A DNA stretch of 64,000 nt from an uncultured Bacteroidia bacterium (GTDB lineage Bacteria; Bacteroidota; Bacteroidia; Bacteroidales; UBA932). Positions within the stretch are counted from its first letter, which is position 1; each line of letters starts with the position of its first letter. The DNA lies in NCBI GenBank assembly GCA_902789245.1, contig CADAND010000012.1:62001-126000 (forward strand), in the 5' to 3' direction. The notes beneath the pieces were generated by a model, which saw nothing but the letters and a program-made list of their open reading frames with translations, searched no databases and was not told the DNA's origin. Positions 8,826-16,793 of this stretch are shown here, one piece after another. The position numbers and the translations under genes were made by a program.

Positions 8826-9854
8826 ATGGCGTTTTCCTTCCTGAACCAGGAACTGGCTATCGACCTGGGTACCGCCAACACCGTCATCTACCAGAATGGA
8901 CAGATCGTGTTGGATGAGCCCAGTATCGTGGCCATTGACAACAATACGGGCAAGTGCATCGCCCTGGGCACCCAAGCCAAACTGATGCACGAGCGCACCA
9001 GTCCCGGCGTGAAAACCGTCCGCCCGCTTCGTGACGGCGTGATCGCCGACTTCAACGCGGCGGAGATGATGATCCGCGGCTTCATCAAGCAGGCCGGCGG
9101 CCGTCATTCTTCCCTGTTCACCCCCAACCTGAAGGTGGTGGTCGGCATCCCTTCCGGATCCACGGAAGTGGAGATCCGTGCCGTGCGTGACTCTACGGAG
9201 CATGCCGGCGGCCGCGACGTTTATCTGATCTTCGAGCCGATGGCATCGGCCCTCGGTATCGGTCTGAACGTCGAGGCGCCGCAGGGCAACATGGTGGTCG
9301 ATATCGGTGGCGGTACCACGGAGATCGCCGTCATCTCCCTGGGCGGCCTTGTCCAGCAGGACAGCATCCGCACCGCCGGCGACGTGTTCACGAGCGACAT
9401 CCAGTACTATCTCCGCCAGCAGCATAACATCCGCGTGGGCGAGATCACGGCTGAGAAGATCAAGATGGCCGTCGGTGCCGTCATTGCCGACCTTCCGGAA
9501 GACGAGACGCCCGAACCGTTCATCGTCCGCGGCCCGAATCTGATGACGGCGCACCCGGTCGAGGCCACGATCACCCACCAGGAGATTGCGCACTGCCTCG
9601 ACAAGTCCATCGCCAAAATCGAAGCGTCCATCCTGCACGTGCTGGAAAACACGCCGCCGGAGCTGTACGCCGACATCGTCGAAAACGGAATTTATCTGTC
9701 CGGCGGCGGCGCCCTGCTCCGCGGCCTGGCCAAGCGTTTCCAGGACAAGGTCAACATCCAGTTCCACGTGGCCGAAGATCCGCTTCACGCGGTGGGCCGC
9801 GGCACCTGCGACGCTCTTAAACATACGGACCGTTACTCCTTCCTGATGCGTTAG
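8826..9854 (+). CDS. mreB: Rod shape-determining protein MreB
   Basis: Bacterial actin that forms membrane-associated filaments and directs lateral wall synthesis. I start at the ATG at 8826 (342 aa, MAFSFLNQELAIDLGTANT), where the phosphate-1 loop falls at the usual place near the N-terminus; an upstream in-frame ATG at 8796 would overlap the promoter. The actin-fold motifs are visible: DLGTANTVIY, MVVDIGGGTTEIAVISLGG and LSGGGALLRGL. It is the first gene of mreB-mreC-mreD-mrdA-rodA. Confidence 0.96.
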   Translation: MAFSFLNQELAIDLGTANTVIYQNGQIVLDEPSIVAIDNNTGKCIALGTQAKLMHERTSPGVKTVRPLRDGVIADFNAAEMMIRGFIKQAGGRHSSLFTPNLKVVVGIPSGSTEVEIRAVRDSTEHAGGRDVYLIFEPMASALGIGLNVEAPQGNMVVDIGGGTTEIAVISLGGLVQQDSIRTAGDVFTSDIQYYLRQQHNIRVGEITAEKIKMAVGAVIADLPEDETPEPFIVRGPNLMTAHPVEATITHQEIAHCLDKSIAKIEASILHVLENTPPELYADIVENGIYLSGGGALLRGLAKRFQDKVNIQFHVAEDPLHAVGRGTCDALKHTDRYSFLMR

Positions 9855-9855
9855 G

Positions 9856-10686
9856 ATGTCCGGTCAGAAGACATCCTTCCTGCTGAGCGCGGCAACCTTC
9901 CTTTTGCTGGAGGTTGCTGCGCTCGTCTTGCTGCATAGCAGTTCGACCGTCCAGAACATCTGGATCAACCGGGCTTCGCACCGCACCAAGGCTTTCCTCT
10001 GGGGCGGCGGCGAGGCACTGCGCAACCAGTTCCGTCTGGATGATCTCAACCAGGAGCTCCAGGCGGAGAACGCTCGCCTGCAGGAGCGCCTGCGTGCGTA
10101 TGAACTGCGCGATGCGGCCCAGGAAGAGCAGGAATATGTGGCTCCCGGCGTGAATCCTGCCGTATATCACTATATCCCGGCCACGGTGGTGAAGATGAGC
10201 CGCAATCAGGTCCACAACTACATCATCCTCAACAAAGGCTCCGAAGACGGCATCCGGCCCCAGTCCGGTATCATTTCGGACCGGGGCGTGGTCGGCATCG
10301 TCGAAGCCGTGAGCCAGCATTATTCTTACGGCCTGACCCTAATGAACCCGGAGATGAGCGTCGGCGCACGGCTGGGCTCCACCGAGCAGGTGGGACCGCT
10401 TTATTGGGACGGCGTCAGCACGCACCGCGCCCTGATGCGCAACCTCTCGGCTCATTATGTCCTGTACCCCGGAGATACGGTCCGAACCAGCGGTTTCTCG
10501 GTTTTCTTTCCGCCGGACATCCCGATCGGTGTGACTGGAAACAGTCGGCTGGTGGACGGAACCACGCGTGAGGTAGAGGTGTTTTTGTTCCAGGATTTTT
10601 CTACGCTCCGCTATGTCACGGTGGTGGAAAATCTGGCCCGTGAAGAGATAACGGCCCTGGAGGCCACAGTGGAGGACGCGCTATGA
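9856..10686 (+). CDS. mreC: Rod shape-determining protein MreC
   Basis: Periplasmic scaffold of the elongasome, linking MreB and MreD to PBP2 and RodA. The 276-aa protein has one N-terminal membrane helix (residues about 7-27), a coiled coil (about 50-90, rich in Glu, Leu and Arg) and a C-terminal beta domain with the typical block ILNKGSEDGIRPQSGIISDRGVVGIV. It starts one base after the mreB stop codon and overlaps mreD by 4 bp. Confidence 0.92.
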   Translation: MSGQKTSFLLSAATFLLLEVAALVLLHSSSTVQNIWINRASHRTKAFLWGGGEALRNQFRLDDLNQELQAENARLQERLRAYELRDAAQEEQEYVAPGVNPAVYHYIPATVVKMSRNQVHNYIILNKGSEDGIRPQSGIISDRGVVGIVEAVSQHYSYGLTLMNPEMSVGARLGSTEQVGPLYWDGVSTHRALMRNLSAHYVLYPGDTVRTSGFSVFFPPDIPIGVTGNSRLVDGTTREVEVFLFQDFSTLRYVTVVENLAREEITALEATVEDAL

Positions 10687-11198
10687 AACTCTCTACGGTT
10701 AAGTTCATTCTGCTGTTCGTGGTGCAGTTGCTGGTGTGGAATTATTCTAATTTCCTACAGTACGTCTTTATCGTCTTCCTGCCTGTGATGCTGCTCTGCC
10801 TGCCCATTGAGCGGGGAAGCATCAGTCTGATGCTGCTGGCCTTTGTGCTGGGTGTGGCGGCGGATTTCCTGGTCAACGGCCAGCTGGGCCTCACGGCGCT
10901 GGCGCTGGTTCCCGTGGCGGCGCTTCGCCGCACCGTCATCCAGTTGGTCTTCGGCAACGAGATCCTTGCCCGTGGGGAGGAGCTGTCGTTCCATCGACAG
11001 CGCTACACGAAATTCGCCACGGCTACGCTGATGCTGACGTCCGTTTTCCTGCTGGTCTATCTCTGGGTGGACGGTGCCGGGATGTATTCTCTGGGTTTCC
11101 TGGCCCTCAAATATGTTATCTCCTTGCTGGTGAGTACGGCCGTGTCCGTTCCTGTCGCCTATTTGTTGCTTGAAGAATCGACTGGGAAATGGAACTAA
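10683..11198 (+). CDS. mreD: Rod shape-determining protein MreD
   Basis: Small integral membrane protein of 171 aa with about five predicted hydrophobic segments, as expected for MreD. Sequence conservation in this family is low, so the call rests on size, topology and its place between mreC (4-bp overlap) and mrdA (10-bp overlap). Confidence 0.87.
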   Translation: MKLSTVKFILLFVVQLLVWNYSNFLQYVFIVFLPVMLLCLPIERGSISLMLLAFVLGVAADFLVNGQLGLTALALVPVAALRRTVIQLVFGNEILARGEELSFHRQRYTKFATATLMLTSVFLLVYLWVDGAGMYSLGFLALKYVISLLVSTAVSVPVAYLLLEESTGKWN

Positions 11199-13012
11199 AC
11201 CGCAAAAACCGCCTGGTGATCGGCTTGCTGGTCGTGGCCGCCGTGCTGCTGGCCAAACTGTTCTATATTCAGATCATCAACGACAAGTATAAACGGGACG
11301 CCGACAACAACTCGCTGGTATACAACTACATCTACCCGCCGCGCGGTATTATCTTCGACCGTAACGGAGAGGAGCTGGTCGGCAACGAGGTGTGTTACGA
11401 TATCGTCGTGACCCCGCGGGACGTCAAGCCTTTCGATACGCTGGCGCTGGCCCGGGCACTGAACGTGGAAGAGAGCTTCATCCGCGAGCGGATGGCTTAC
11501 TACCGCAGGTACCGCACGCGGATCGGATTCCAGACCCTGTCGTTCGTCAAGCATATCCCGCATGAGAATTATATCCGTTTTGCGGAGGAGGCTTACCGCT
11601 TCCCGGGCTTCAAGGCGGAAGTGCGCAGTGTGCGCAGCTATCCGTTCAACGCGGGTGGCAACCTGCTCGGCTACATCTCCGAGGTGGATCCCGAATTCAT
11701 CAAGGAGCACCCGGAGTACCGCTCCGGCGACTATGTCGGCAAGACCGGCCTGGAGGCCGCGATGGAGGAACAACTGCGCGGTGTCAAGGGGTATCACATC
11801 TATCTGCGCGACTCGCGCAACCGCGTCCAGTCGCCCTATATGGACGGTGCGTTGGACGTTGAGGCCAAGCCGGGCCACAACATCGTCTCTACCATTGACG
11901 CCCATCTGCAGCAGTACGGCCAGCAGCTGATGGAAGGAAAAGTGGGCTCCGTGGTGGCAATCGAGCCATCCACCGGGGAGATCCTGGCCATGGTGTCCAG
12001 TCCCGGTATCGACGTGGATGTGCTGAGCGACATCGGCCGGCATTATGCCGAAATCTCGCGCGATCCGCGCAAGCCGATGTTCAACCGTACGGTCATGGCA
12101 TCCTACCCGCCGGGTTCCGTGTTCAAGCTGATCAACGGCCTGATCGGCCTGGAAGAGGGTGTGCTGCAGCCGTCCAACATGTATCCTTGCAGCCATGGTT
12201 TCCCCTACGGCGGCAACCGCAAGCTCGGCTGCCATGGCCACGCCTCGCCGCTGAACCTGCTGAGCGCCATCGCCACCTCCTGCAACGGCTATTTCTGCTA
12301 CGTCTTCCGCAATATCCTGGACAACAAGAAATACAAGACCACGGAGGACGCTTTCGACGCCTGGCGGGAAAAGGTCCTCAGTTTCGGTTTCGGCCGCAAG
12401 CTTGGCAGCGATTTCCCCTCGGAGCTGGGCGGCAATATCCCGACCTCCGATTTCTACAACAAGGTGTACGGCCAGGGACGCTGGCGTTTCCAGACCATCA
12501 TCTCCCTGTCCATCGGTCAGGGTGAAATCGGTGCCACGCCGCTCCAGATTGCCAATCTGGCTGCCACGATGGCCAATCGCGGCTACTACTACATTCCCCA
12601 TATCGTCAAGGATTCCGAGGGGGTTGAGATCGATCCCAAGTACAAGGAGCGTCAGTACACCCTCGTGGACACGACGCATTTCCAGACGGCCGTCGAGGGT
12701 ATGTACATGGCCGTGAATGGCGGCGGCACGGCGGGCGGTACCGCCTTCAGCGCCCGCATTCCGGGCCTGGACGTGTGCGGCAAGACCGGCACCGCCCAGA
12801 ATCCCCACGGCAAGGACAATTCTGTCTTTATCTGTTTCGCGCCCAAGGACAATCCCAAGATTGCCGTGGCTGCGTATATTGAGAATGCCGGTTTCGGTGC
12901 CACCTGGGCGCTGCCGGTGGCTTCGCTGATGCTGGAGAAATACCTGAACGGGGAGATTTCGCCGGCACGGCAGTACCTGGAGGACAGACTGATGACCACT
13001 CGATTCTTCTGA
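11189..13012 (+). CDS. mrdA: Penicillin-binding protein 2 (elongation transpeptidase)
   Basis: Monofunctional class B PBP that cross-links peptidoglycan during cell elongation, as the partner of RodA. The 607-aa protein has an N-terminal membrane helix (about 9-27), a PBP dimerisation domain with YPPRGIIFDRNGEELVGN, and a transpeptidase domain with the catalytic SVFK (Ser about 309), SCN and KTGTA (about 531). It overlaps mreD by 10 bp and rodA follows after 2 bp. Confidence 0.95.
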   Translation: MELNRKNRLVIGLLVVAAVLLAKLFYIQIINDKYKRDADNNSLVYNYIYPPRGIIFDRNGEELVGNEVCYDIVVTPRDVKPFDTLALARALNVEESFIRERMAYYRRYRTRIGFQTLSFVKHIPHENYIRFAEEAYRFPGFKAEVRSVRSYPFNAGGNLLGYISEVDPEFIKEHPEYRSGDYVGKTGLEAAMEEQLRGVKGYHIYLRDSRNRVQSPYMDGALDVEAKPGHNIVSTIDAHLQQYGQQLMEGKVGSVVAIEPSTGEILAMVSSPGIDVDVLSDIGRHYAEISRDPRKPMFNRTVMASYPPGSVFKLINGLIGLEEGVLQPSNMYPCSHGFPYGGNRKLGCHGHASPLNLLSAIATSCNGYFCYVFRNILDNKKYKTTEDAFDAWREKVLSFGFGRKLGSDFPSELGGNIPTSDFYNKVYGQGRWRFQTIISLSIGQGEIGATPLQIANLAATMANRGYYYIPHIVKDSEGVEIDPKYKERQYTLVDTTHFQTAVEGMYMAVNGGGTAGGTAFSARIPGLDVCGKTGTAQNPHGKDNSVFICFAPKDNPKIAVAAYIENAGFGATWALPVASLMLEKYLNGEISPARQYLEDRLMTTRFF

Positions 13013-13014
13013 TT

Positions 13015-14328
13015 ATGCTGAAAGCGGACGGAATGCCCGGCTCCTTCGATCGGGGCCTCGGAAAGACGGTGGACTGGTGGCTGGTCGGCTGCTACTTCCT
13101 GCTGGTGCTGATCGGCTGGGTGGTCATTTATGCGTCGATCCATTCCACGGAGCCTTCGTCCATTTTCGACTGGAGTGCCCGCAGCGGCAAGCAGGCCATC
13201 TGGATCCTGACAGCGGTCCTGCTGGACGTCTTCATCCTGTTCGTCATCAACCCCCGTCTGTGGGAGGTGCTGTCTCCATACGCCTACATTGCCGTTTTCT
13301 TCTTGCTGGTGCTGGTGATTTTCGTCAGCAAAGACGTCAAGGGCTCGCACTCCTGGTTTGAGCTCGGCCCCGTCAAGTTCCAGCCGGCGGAGATCTCGAA
13401 GATCACCACTTCGCTGCTTCTGGCGATGGTGATGAGCAAGCCGACATTCCGGCTCTCCAACCGCAAGCACTTCCTGGCGGTGGCCGCCATCGTCGGCCTG
13501 CCGATGCTGGCGATTCTGGGGGAGAGCGAGACGGGCTCCGCCCTGGTGTACGTGGGATTCATCTTCCCGCTCTACCGCGAGGGCCTGTCGGGCTGGTGGC
13601 TGTTCATGCTTGGGATGTCCATCCTGCTCTTCATCCTGACGCTGGTGACATCCTGGTGGGTGTCCGCCGCGGTGCTTTTCGGCGTCTGTCTGATCTACAT
13701 GATCCAGGTGCTGCGCACCAGCCGGCGAGAGGAGCGCTCCCTGCGCCGCCGGGCGTTTTTCCATACGCTGCTGGCTTTCTTTGCCGGTGTGATGGTGATT
13801 TTCGCCACGGATTTTGTCTTCGAAAATGTCCTGCAGGACCACCAGCGCAAGCGCATCGAGGTCCTCCTGGGCCTCAAGGAGGACCCGGCGGGCGTGGGCT
13901 ACAACGTGCGCCAGTCGATGATCGCCATCGGCTCGGGCGGCTTCAGCGGCAAGGGTTTCCTGCAGGGGACGCAGACGACCTACGGCTTCGTGCCGGAGCA
14001 GAGTACCGATTTCATCTTCTGCACGGTGGGAGAGGAATGGGGATTCCTGGGCTGCCTGGTCGTCATCCTGCTGTATGTGTTCCTGATCTGGCGCATCCTG
14101 AACGATGCGGAGCGGAGCCGGGAGGCGTTCACGCGCATCTACGGCTACTGTCTGGCTTCTTGTCTGTTCATGCATCTGTTCATCAATATCAGCATGACCA
14201 TTGGACTGATGCCGGTGATCGGCATCCCGCTGCCGCTGCTCAGCTACGGCGGCTCGTCGCTGTGGGCATTCTCCATGATGTTGTTCATCTTCATCGCGCT
14301 GGATCGCCAGGAGAAGAAATATTTCTAA
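13015..14328 (+). CDS. rodA: Peptidoglycan glycosyltransferase RodA
   Basis: SEDS-family glycan polymerase of the elongasome. The 437-aa protein is almost entirely hydrophobic with about ten membrane helices and shows the family blocks SHSWFELGPVKFQPAEISKI, PEQSTDFIFCTVGEEWGF and PLPLLSYGGSSL. It is the last gene of the rod operon; the next gene begins 10 bp downstream and may be co-transcribed. Confidence 0.95.
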   Translation: MLKADGMPGSFDRGLGKTVDWWLVGCYFLLVLIGWVVIYASIHSTEPSSIFDWSARSGKQAIWILTAVLLDVFILFVINPRLWEVLSPYAYIAVFFLLVLVIFVSKDVKGSHSWFELGPVKFQPAEISKITTSLLLAMVMSKPTFRLSNRKHFLAVAAIVGLPMLAILGESETGSALVYVGFIFPLYREGLSGWWLFMLGMSILLFILTLVTSWWVSAAVLFGVCLIYMIQVLRTSRREERSLRRRAFFHTLLAFFAGVMVIFATDFVFENVLQDHQRKRIEVLLGLKEDPAGVGYNVRQSMIAIGSGGFSGKGFLQGTQTTYGFVPEQSTDFIFCTVGEEWGFLGCLVVILLYVFLIWRILNDAERSREAFTRIYGYCLASCLFMHLFINISMTIGLMPVIGIPLPLLSYGGSSLWAFSMMLFIFIALDRQEKKYF

Positions 14329-14338
14329 TTCTACGGAT

Positions 14339-15814
14339 ATGAAAAAGGTTCTGTTTGTTTCCTTGCTGCTGGCGGCCGCGCTGACCGCCGGTGCGCAGCC
14401 GGGCGGCTTCTCCTTCGGGCAGGCCGCCGAACCTGAGGGACTCGCCAAGCCGGCGCGTCAGTTTACGCTGGACCTGACTCCGGACGGAGCCGCCCAGATG
14501 GTGGTGTATCTGCCGCAGGAGCCGAGCGGCCGCGCCGTGGTCGATTGCCCGGGCGGCGGCTATGCGGTGCTGTCCAACACCCATGAGGGTGCGGCCTGGG
14601 CGCCGTTCTTCAATGAGCGGGGCATCGCCTTCATGCTGGTGAACTACCGCATCCCCCACGGAGACCGGACCCTTCCGATCACGGATGTCGAGACTGCCAT
14701 CCGCATCGTGCGTGACAGCGCCGCCGTCTGGAAGCTGAACCCGCGCGACATCGGTATCATGGGCTCTTCCGCGGGCGGACACCTTGCCTCGACCATCGCA
14801 ACGCACACGCCGTACGAACTGCGCCCGGACTTCCAGATCCTCGTCTATCCGGTGATCACGATGGGCCCCGGCACGCACCAGGGCTCGCTGGATGGCCTGC
14901 TGGGCGACAAGCAGAAGGATCCCGAGCTGGTGCGGCTCTACAGCAACCAGTACCAGGTCCGCAGCCACATCACCCCGCCTGCCTTCCTTGTGCTGTCGAG
15001 CGACGACAACCTGGTTCCGCCCGTGCCCAACGCCATCGCCTACTACACGGCGATGCGCAATGCCGGCAACAGCTGCTCGATCCACATCTATCCGACCGGC
15101 GGCCACGGCTACGGCTACATGCCTTTCTTCGCTTACCACGACCAGATGGTCTCCGACCTCTCCGCGTGGCTGGACAACCTGAAGGCCCCGAAGCAGGATG
15201 CCGTCCGCGTGGCCTGCATCGGTGACAGTATCACCGACGGTCACGGCATCGACCTGCGCTCGGTCAACGGCTATCCCGCCCAGATGCAGACGATGCTGGG
15301 CGACGGCTATGTGGTGAAGAACCTGGGCGTGAGCGGCCGTACGATGCTGAATGCCGGTGACCAGCCTTACATGAAGGAGCTTGCCTGGGAGGACGCGCTC
15401 GCATTCCAGCCCGACGTGGTAGTGATCAAGCTCGGCACCAATGATTCCAAGCCCGCCAACTGGGCGCACAAGAAGGATTTCTCCGCCGACCTGCAGCAGA
15501 TGCTCGATGCGCTCAAGGCCCTGCCTTCGAAGCCGCGCATCCTCATCTGTACGCCGATTCCGGCGCTGTCTGCCGGGTGGACCATCGATGAGAAGGTAAT
15601 CGCCGGGGAAGTGATCCCGATGATCGAGAAAGCTGCCAAGAAGAATAAGCTTGAAGTGATCGACCTGCACACCGTCTTCGCCGGCCAGAACGCCCTTTAC
15701 CTGGAGGATGGCATCCATCCCAACCAGCAGGGCGCCCGCAAGATCGCGGAGACCGTCGCCAAGGCCATCGACCCCAACGCCAAGACCGAGCAAAGGGGCT
15801 TCTGGATGAGATAA
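14339..15814 (+). CDS. Secreted two-domain esterase: alpha/beta hydrolase plus SGNH hydrolase
   Basis: 491 aa with a cleavable signal peptide (to about residue 20, ending GAQ), so periplasmic or exported. Domain 1 (about 55-280) is an acetylxylan-esterase-like alpha/beta hydrolase: oxyanion region GGGYAVLSNTHEG, nucleophile Ser144 in GSSAG, and GGHGYGY near the expected His. Domain 2 (about 287-485) is an SGNH/GDSL hydrolase: GDSIT (Ser297), KLGTNDSK and the Asp-His pair in DGIHPNQQG (about 456). Both active sites look intact. This pairing is known in carbohydrate esterases that strip acetyl groups; the substrate here is unknown. It sits 10 bp after rodA, although a link with the elongasome is not established. 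Confidence 0.85.
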   Translation: MKKVLFVSLLLAAALTAGAQPGGFSFGQAAEPEGLAKPARQFTLDLTPDGAAQMVVYLPQEPSGRAVVDCPGGGYAVLSNTHEGAAWAPFFNERGIAFMLVNYRIPHGDRTLPITDVETAIRIVRDSAAVWKLNPRDIGIMGSSAGGHLASTIATHTPYELRPDFQILVYPVITMGPGTHQGSLDGLLGDKQKDPELVRLYSNQYQVRSHITPPAFLVLSSDDNLVPPVPNAIAYYTAMRNAGNSCSIHIYPTGGHGYGYMPFFAYHDQMVSDLSAWLDNLKAPKQDAVRVACIGDSITDGHGIDLRSVNGYPAQMQTMLGDGYVVKNLGVSGRTMLNAGDQPYMKELAWEDALAFQPDVVVIKLGTNDSKPANWAHKKDFSADLQQMLDALKALPSKPRILICTPIPALSAGWTIDEKVIAGEVIPMIEKAAKKNKLEVIDLHTVFAGQNALYLEDGIHPNQQGARKIAETVAKAIDPNAKTEQRGFWMR

Positions 15815-15844
15815 CCGGGGCATTGGTAGTTGACAAAAAATCGC

Positions 15845-15852
15845 TACCTTTG
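15845..15852 (+). promoter_or_regulatory. -7 promoter element for the split tRNA-Leu(UAA)
   Basis: TACCTTTG is a perfect TAnnTTTG match ending 7 bp before the first base of the tRNA; a TTG lies upstream within TAGTTGACA (from about 15828). It would drive the tRNA, intron and endonuclease as one transcript. Confidence 0.65.
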
Positions 15853-15893
15853 CACCCACGCCTTGGTGGTGGAATGGTAGACACGAGGGACTT

Positions 15894-16618
15894 TGGCTAG
15901 CTCTTTGAAATAATTATTTGGAAAACACGAGAGTAAAGCTTAACTTTACAATATGAGTAAAGCCAGCTATACAATCGAAGATGTAAGACAAGCAGTTGCG
16001 GATAATAAATCTGTTGCTGGAGTATTACGGCAGTTAGGTCTTAGGCCAATAGGTGGGAATTATCGGACAATTAACAGGTTAATCGCTGATAACAAGTTGG
16101 ACATTTCTCATTTTACGGGTCAGGGCTGGAATGTCGGGCTTGCTTTTAAACCTAAGGCTGGTCTCACAGATCAAGATATCTTCGTCGAGAATTCTTCGTA
16201 TAAATGTTCCTGGAGACTTCGGGAACATTATAAAAAGACGACAGGGATTACCAGATGTGAGAAATGCGGTCTTGAGTTTTGGCAAGGCGAGCAAATCCCC
16301 TTGGAGATTCATCATATCAATGGGATTAACACGGATAACCGGCTCGATAATCTTCAGTTACTTTGCCCGAACTGCCATGCTTTGACAAATAATTATCGAG
16401 GAAGAGCAAGATTGAGTGCGCGTTCCGAAAGGAGCGATGTAGAATGTCGTAAATTCAAGGAAGCCTTAACAGGTCATGCTGATGGTAATCTTGAGCCAAG
16501 CCTCCGGAAGGAGGAAGGTGCAGAGACTAGACACGACACACCTAAAGATCCTGGATCCACGGTGAAGGAATAGTCCGGACCACAAACAGAGACTGGTGGC
16601 GAAAGCCATAGTGGCAAG
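15894..16618 (+). ncRNA. Group I intron in tRNA-Leu(UAA), carrying an HNH gene
   Basis: 725 nt from the base after U34 to a terminal G (16618, the expected omega-G). Core elements are visible in order: P-like AAATTCAAGGAAGCC (16451-16465), Q-like AATCTTGAGCC (16487-16497), a hairpin CCTCC-GGAA-GGAGG (16501-16514), R-like GTGCAGAGACTAGACAC (16518-16534) and S-like AAGGAATAGTCCGG (16565-16578). P7 forms between GACTA (16525-16529) and TAGTC (16571-16575). A GAAA-capped hairpin (about 16595-16607) suits P9. The core resembles the cyanobacterial tRNA-Leu introns (IC3 by inference). I could not settle the P1 pairing. A hairpin GTAAAG/CTTTAC lies just before the HNH start. Confidence 0.9.
15953..16573 (+). 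CDS. Intron-encoded HNH homing endonuclease
   Basis: 206 aa. The N-terminal region (about 1-65) has a helix-turn-helix-like motif VAGVLRQLGLRPIGGNYRT, common in HNH proteins. The HNH domain (about 100-145) has two zinc-binding Cys pairs (CEKCG and LCPNCH) and the catalytic core IHHINGINTDNRLDNL, so it looks intact. The last 40 or so residues are translated from the intron's conserved core, and the stop codon TAG (16571-16573) is part of the 3' strand of P7. No ribosome-binding site is evident. Base composition is clearly more AT-rich than the neighbours, which suggests acquisition from outside. The likely role is homing of the intron into intronless tRNA-Leu genes. Confidence 0.88.
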   Translation: MSKASYTIEDVRQAVADNKSVAGVLRQLGLRPIGGNYRTINRLIADNKLDISHFTGQGWNVGLAFKPKAGLTDQDIFVENSSYKCSWRLREHYKKTTGITRCEKCGLEFWQGEQIPLEIHHINGINTDNRLDNLQLLCPNCHALTNNYRGRARLSARSERSDVECRKFKEALTGHADGNLEPSLRKEEGAETRHDTPKDPGSTVKE

Positions 16619-16671
16619 AAAATCCCTTGGCCCGAAACGGCCGTGCGGGTTCGAGTCCCGCCCGAGGCACG

Positions 16672-16701
16672 AAAAAAGACAGCTTTAGCGCTGTCTTTTT
16701 T
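16672..16701 (+). terminator. Rho-independent terminator of tRNA-Leu(UAA)
   Basis: AAAAAAGACAGC, a 6-nt loop, then GCTGTCTTTTTT: a perfect 12-bp stem ending in a T run. The palindrome extends outward into GGCACG/CGTGCC, sharing bases with the tRNA 3' end. The same AAGACAGC/GCTGTCTT stem recurs at 52142 and 54625. Confidence 0.88.
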
Positions 16702-16793
16702 CGTGCCTATTGTCTTCGGTTTACTGGGGGCCTAATCCCCTCTCCAAATATGGCCACTAGCAATTCGTGCACTTTTCCTTCGTAAAACAACTT

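Larger units (their letters stand above)
15860..16669 (+). tRNA. trnL(UAA): tRNA-Leu(UAA) interrupted by a group I intron
   Basis: The 5' exon is 15860-15893 and the 3' exon 16619-16669. Joined, they give a class II tRNA: acceptor GCCTTGG pairs with CCGAGGC (one G-U), discriminator A at 16669 (CCA not encoded), D arm GTG/CAC, anticodon stem AGGGA/TCCCT, a 7-base loop CTTAAAA with anticodon UAA, a long variable arm (GGCC/GGCC) and a T arm with GGTTCGAGTCC. The exons match bacterial tRNA-Leu(UAA) closely. The gene is interrupted between U34 and A35. A strong terminator follows at once. Confidence 0.93.

Noticed and set aside
15887-15915. A firm P1 helix for the intron
   Set aside because: Several weak pairings of the 5' exon with downstream intron sequence exist, but none gave a convincing helix with the expected U-G at the splice site, so P1 was left unassigned.
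15860-16669. Integration of a prophage or integrative element into tRNA-Leu
   Set aside because: There is no integrase, no duplicated tRNA 3' end and no cargo other than the HNH gene; group I core elements explain the interruption fully.
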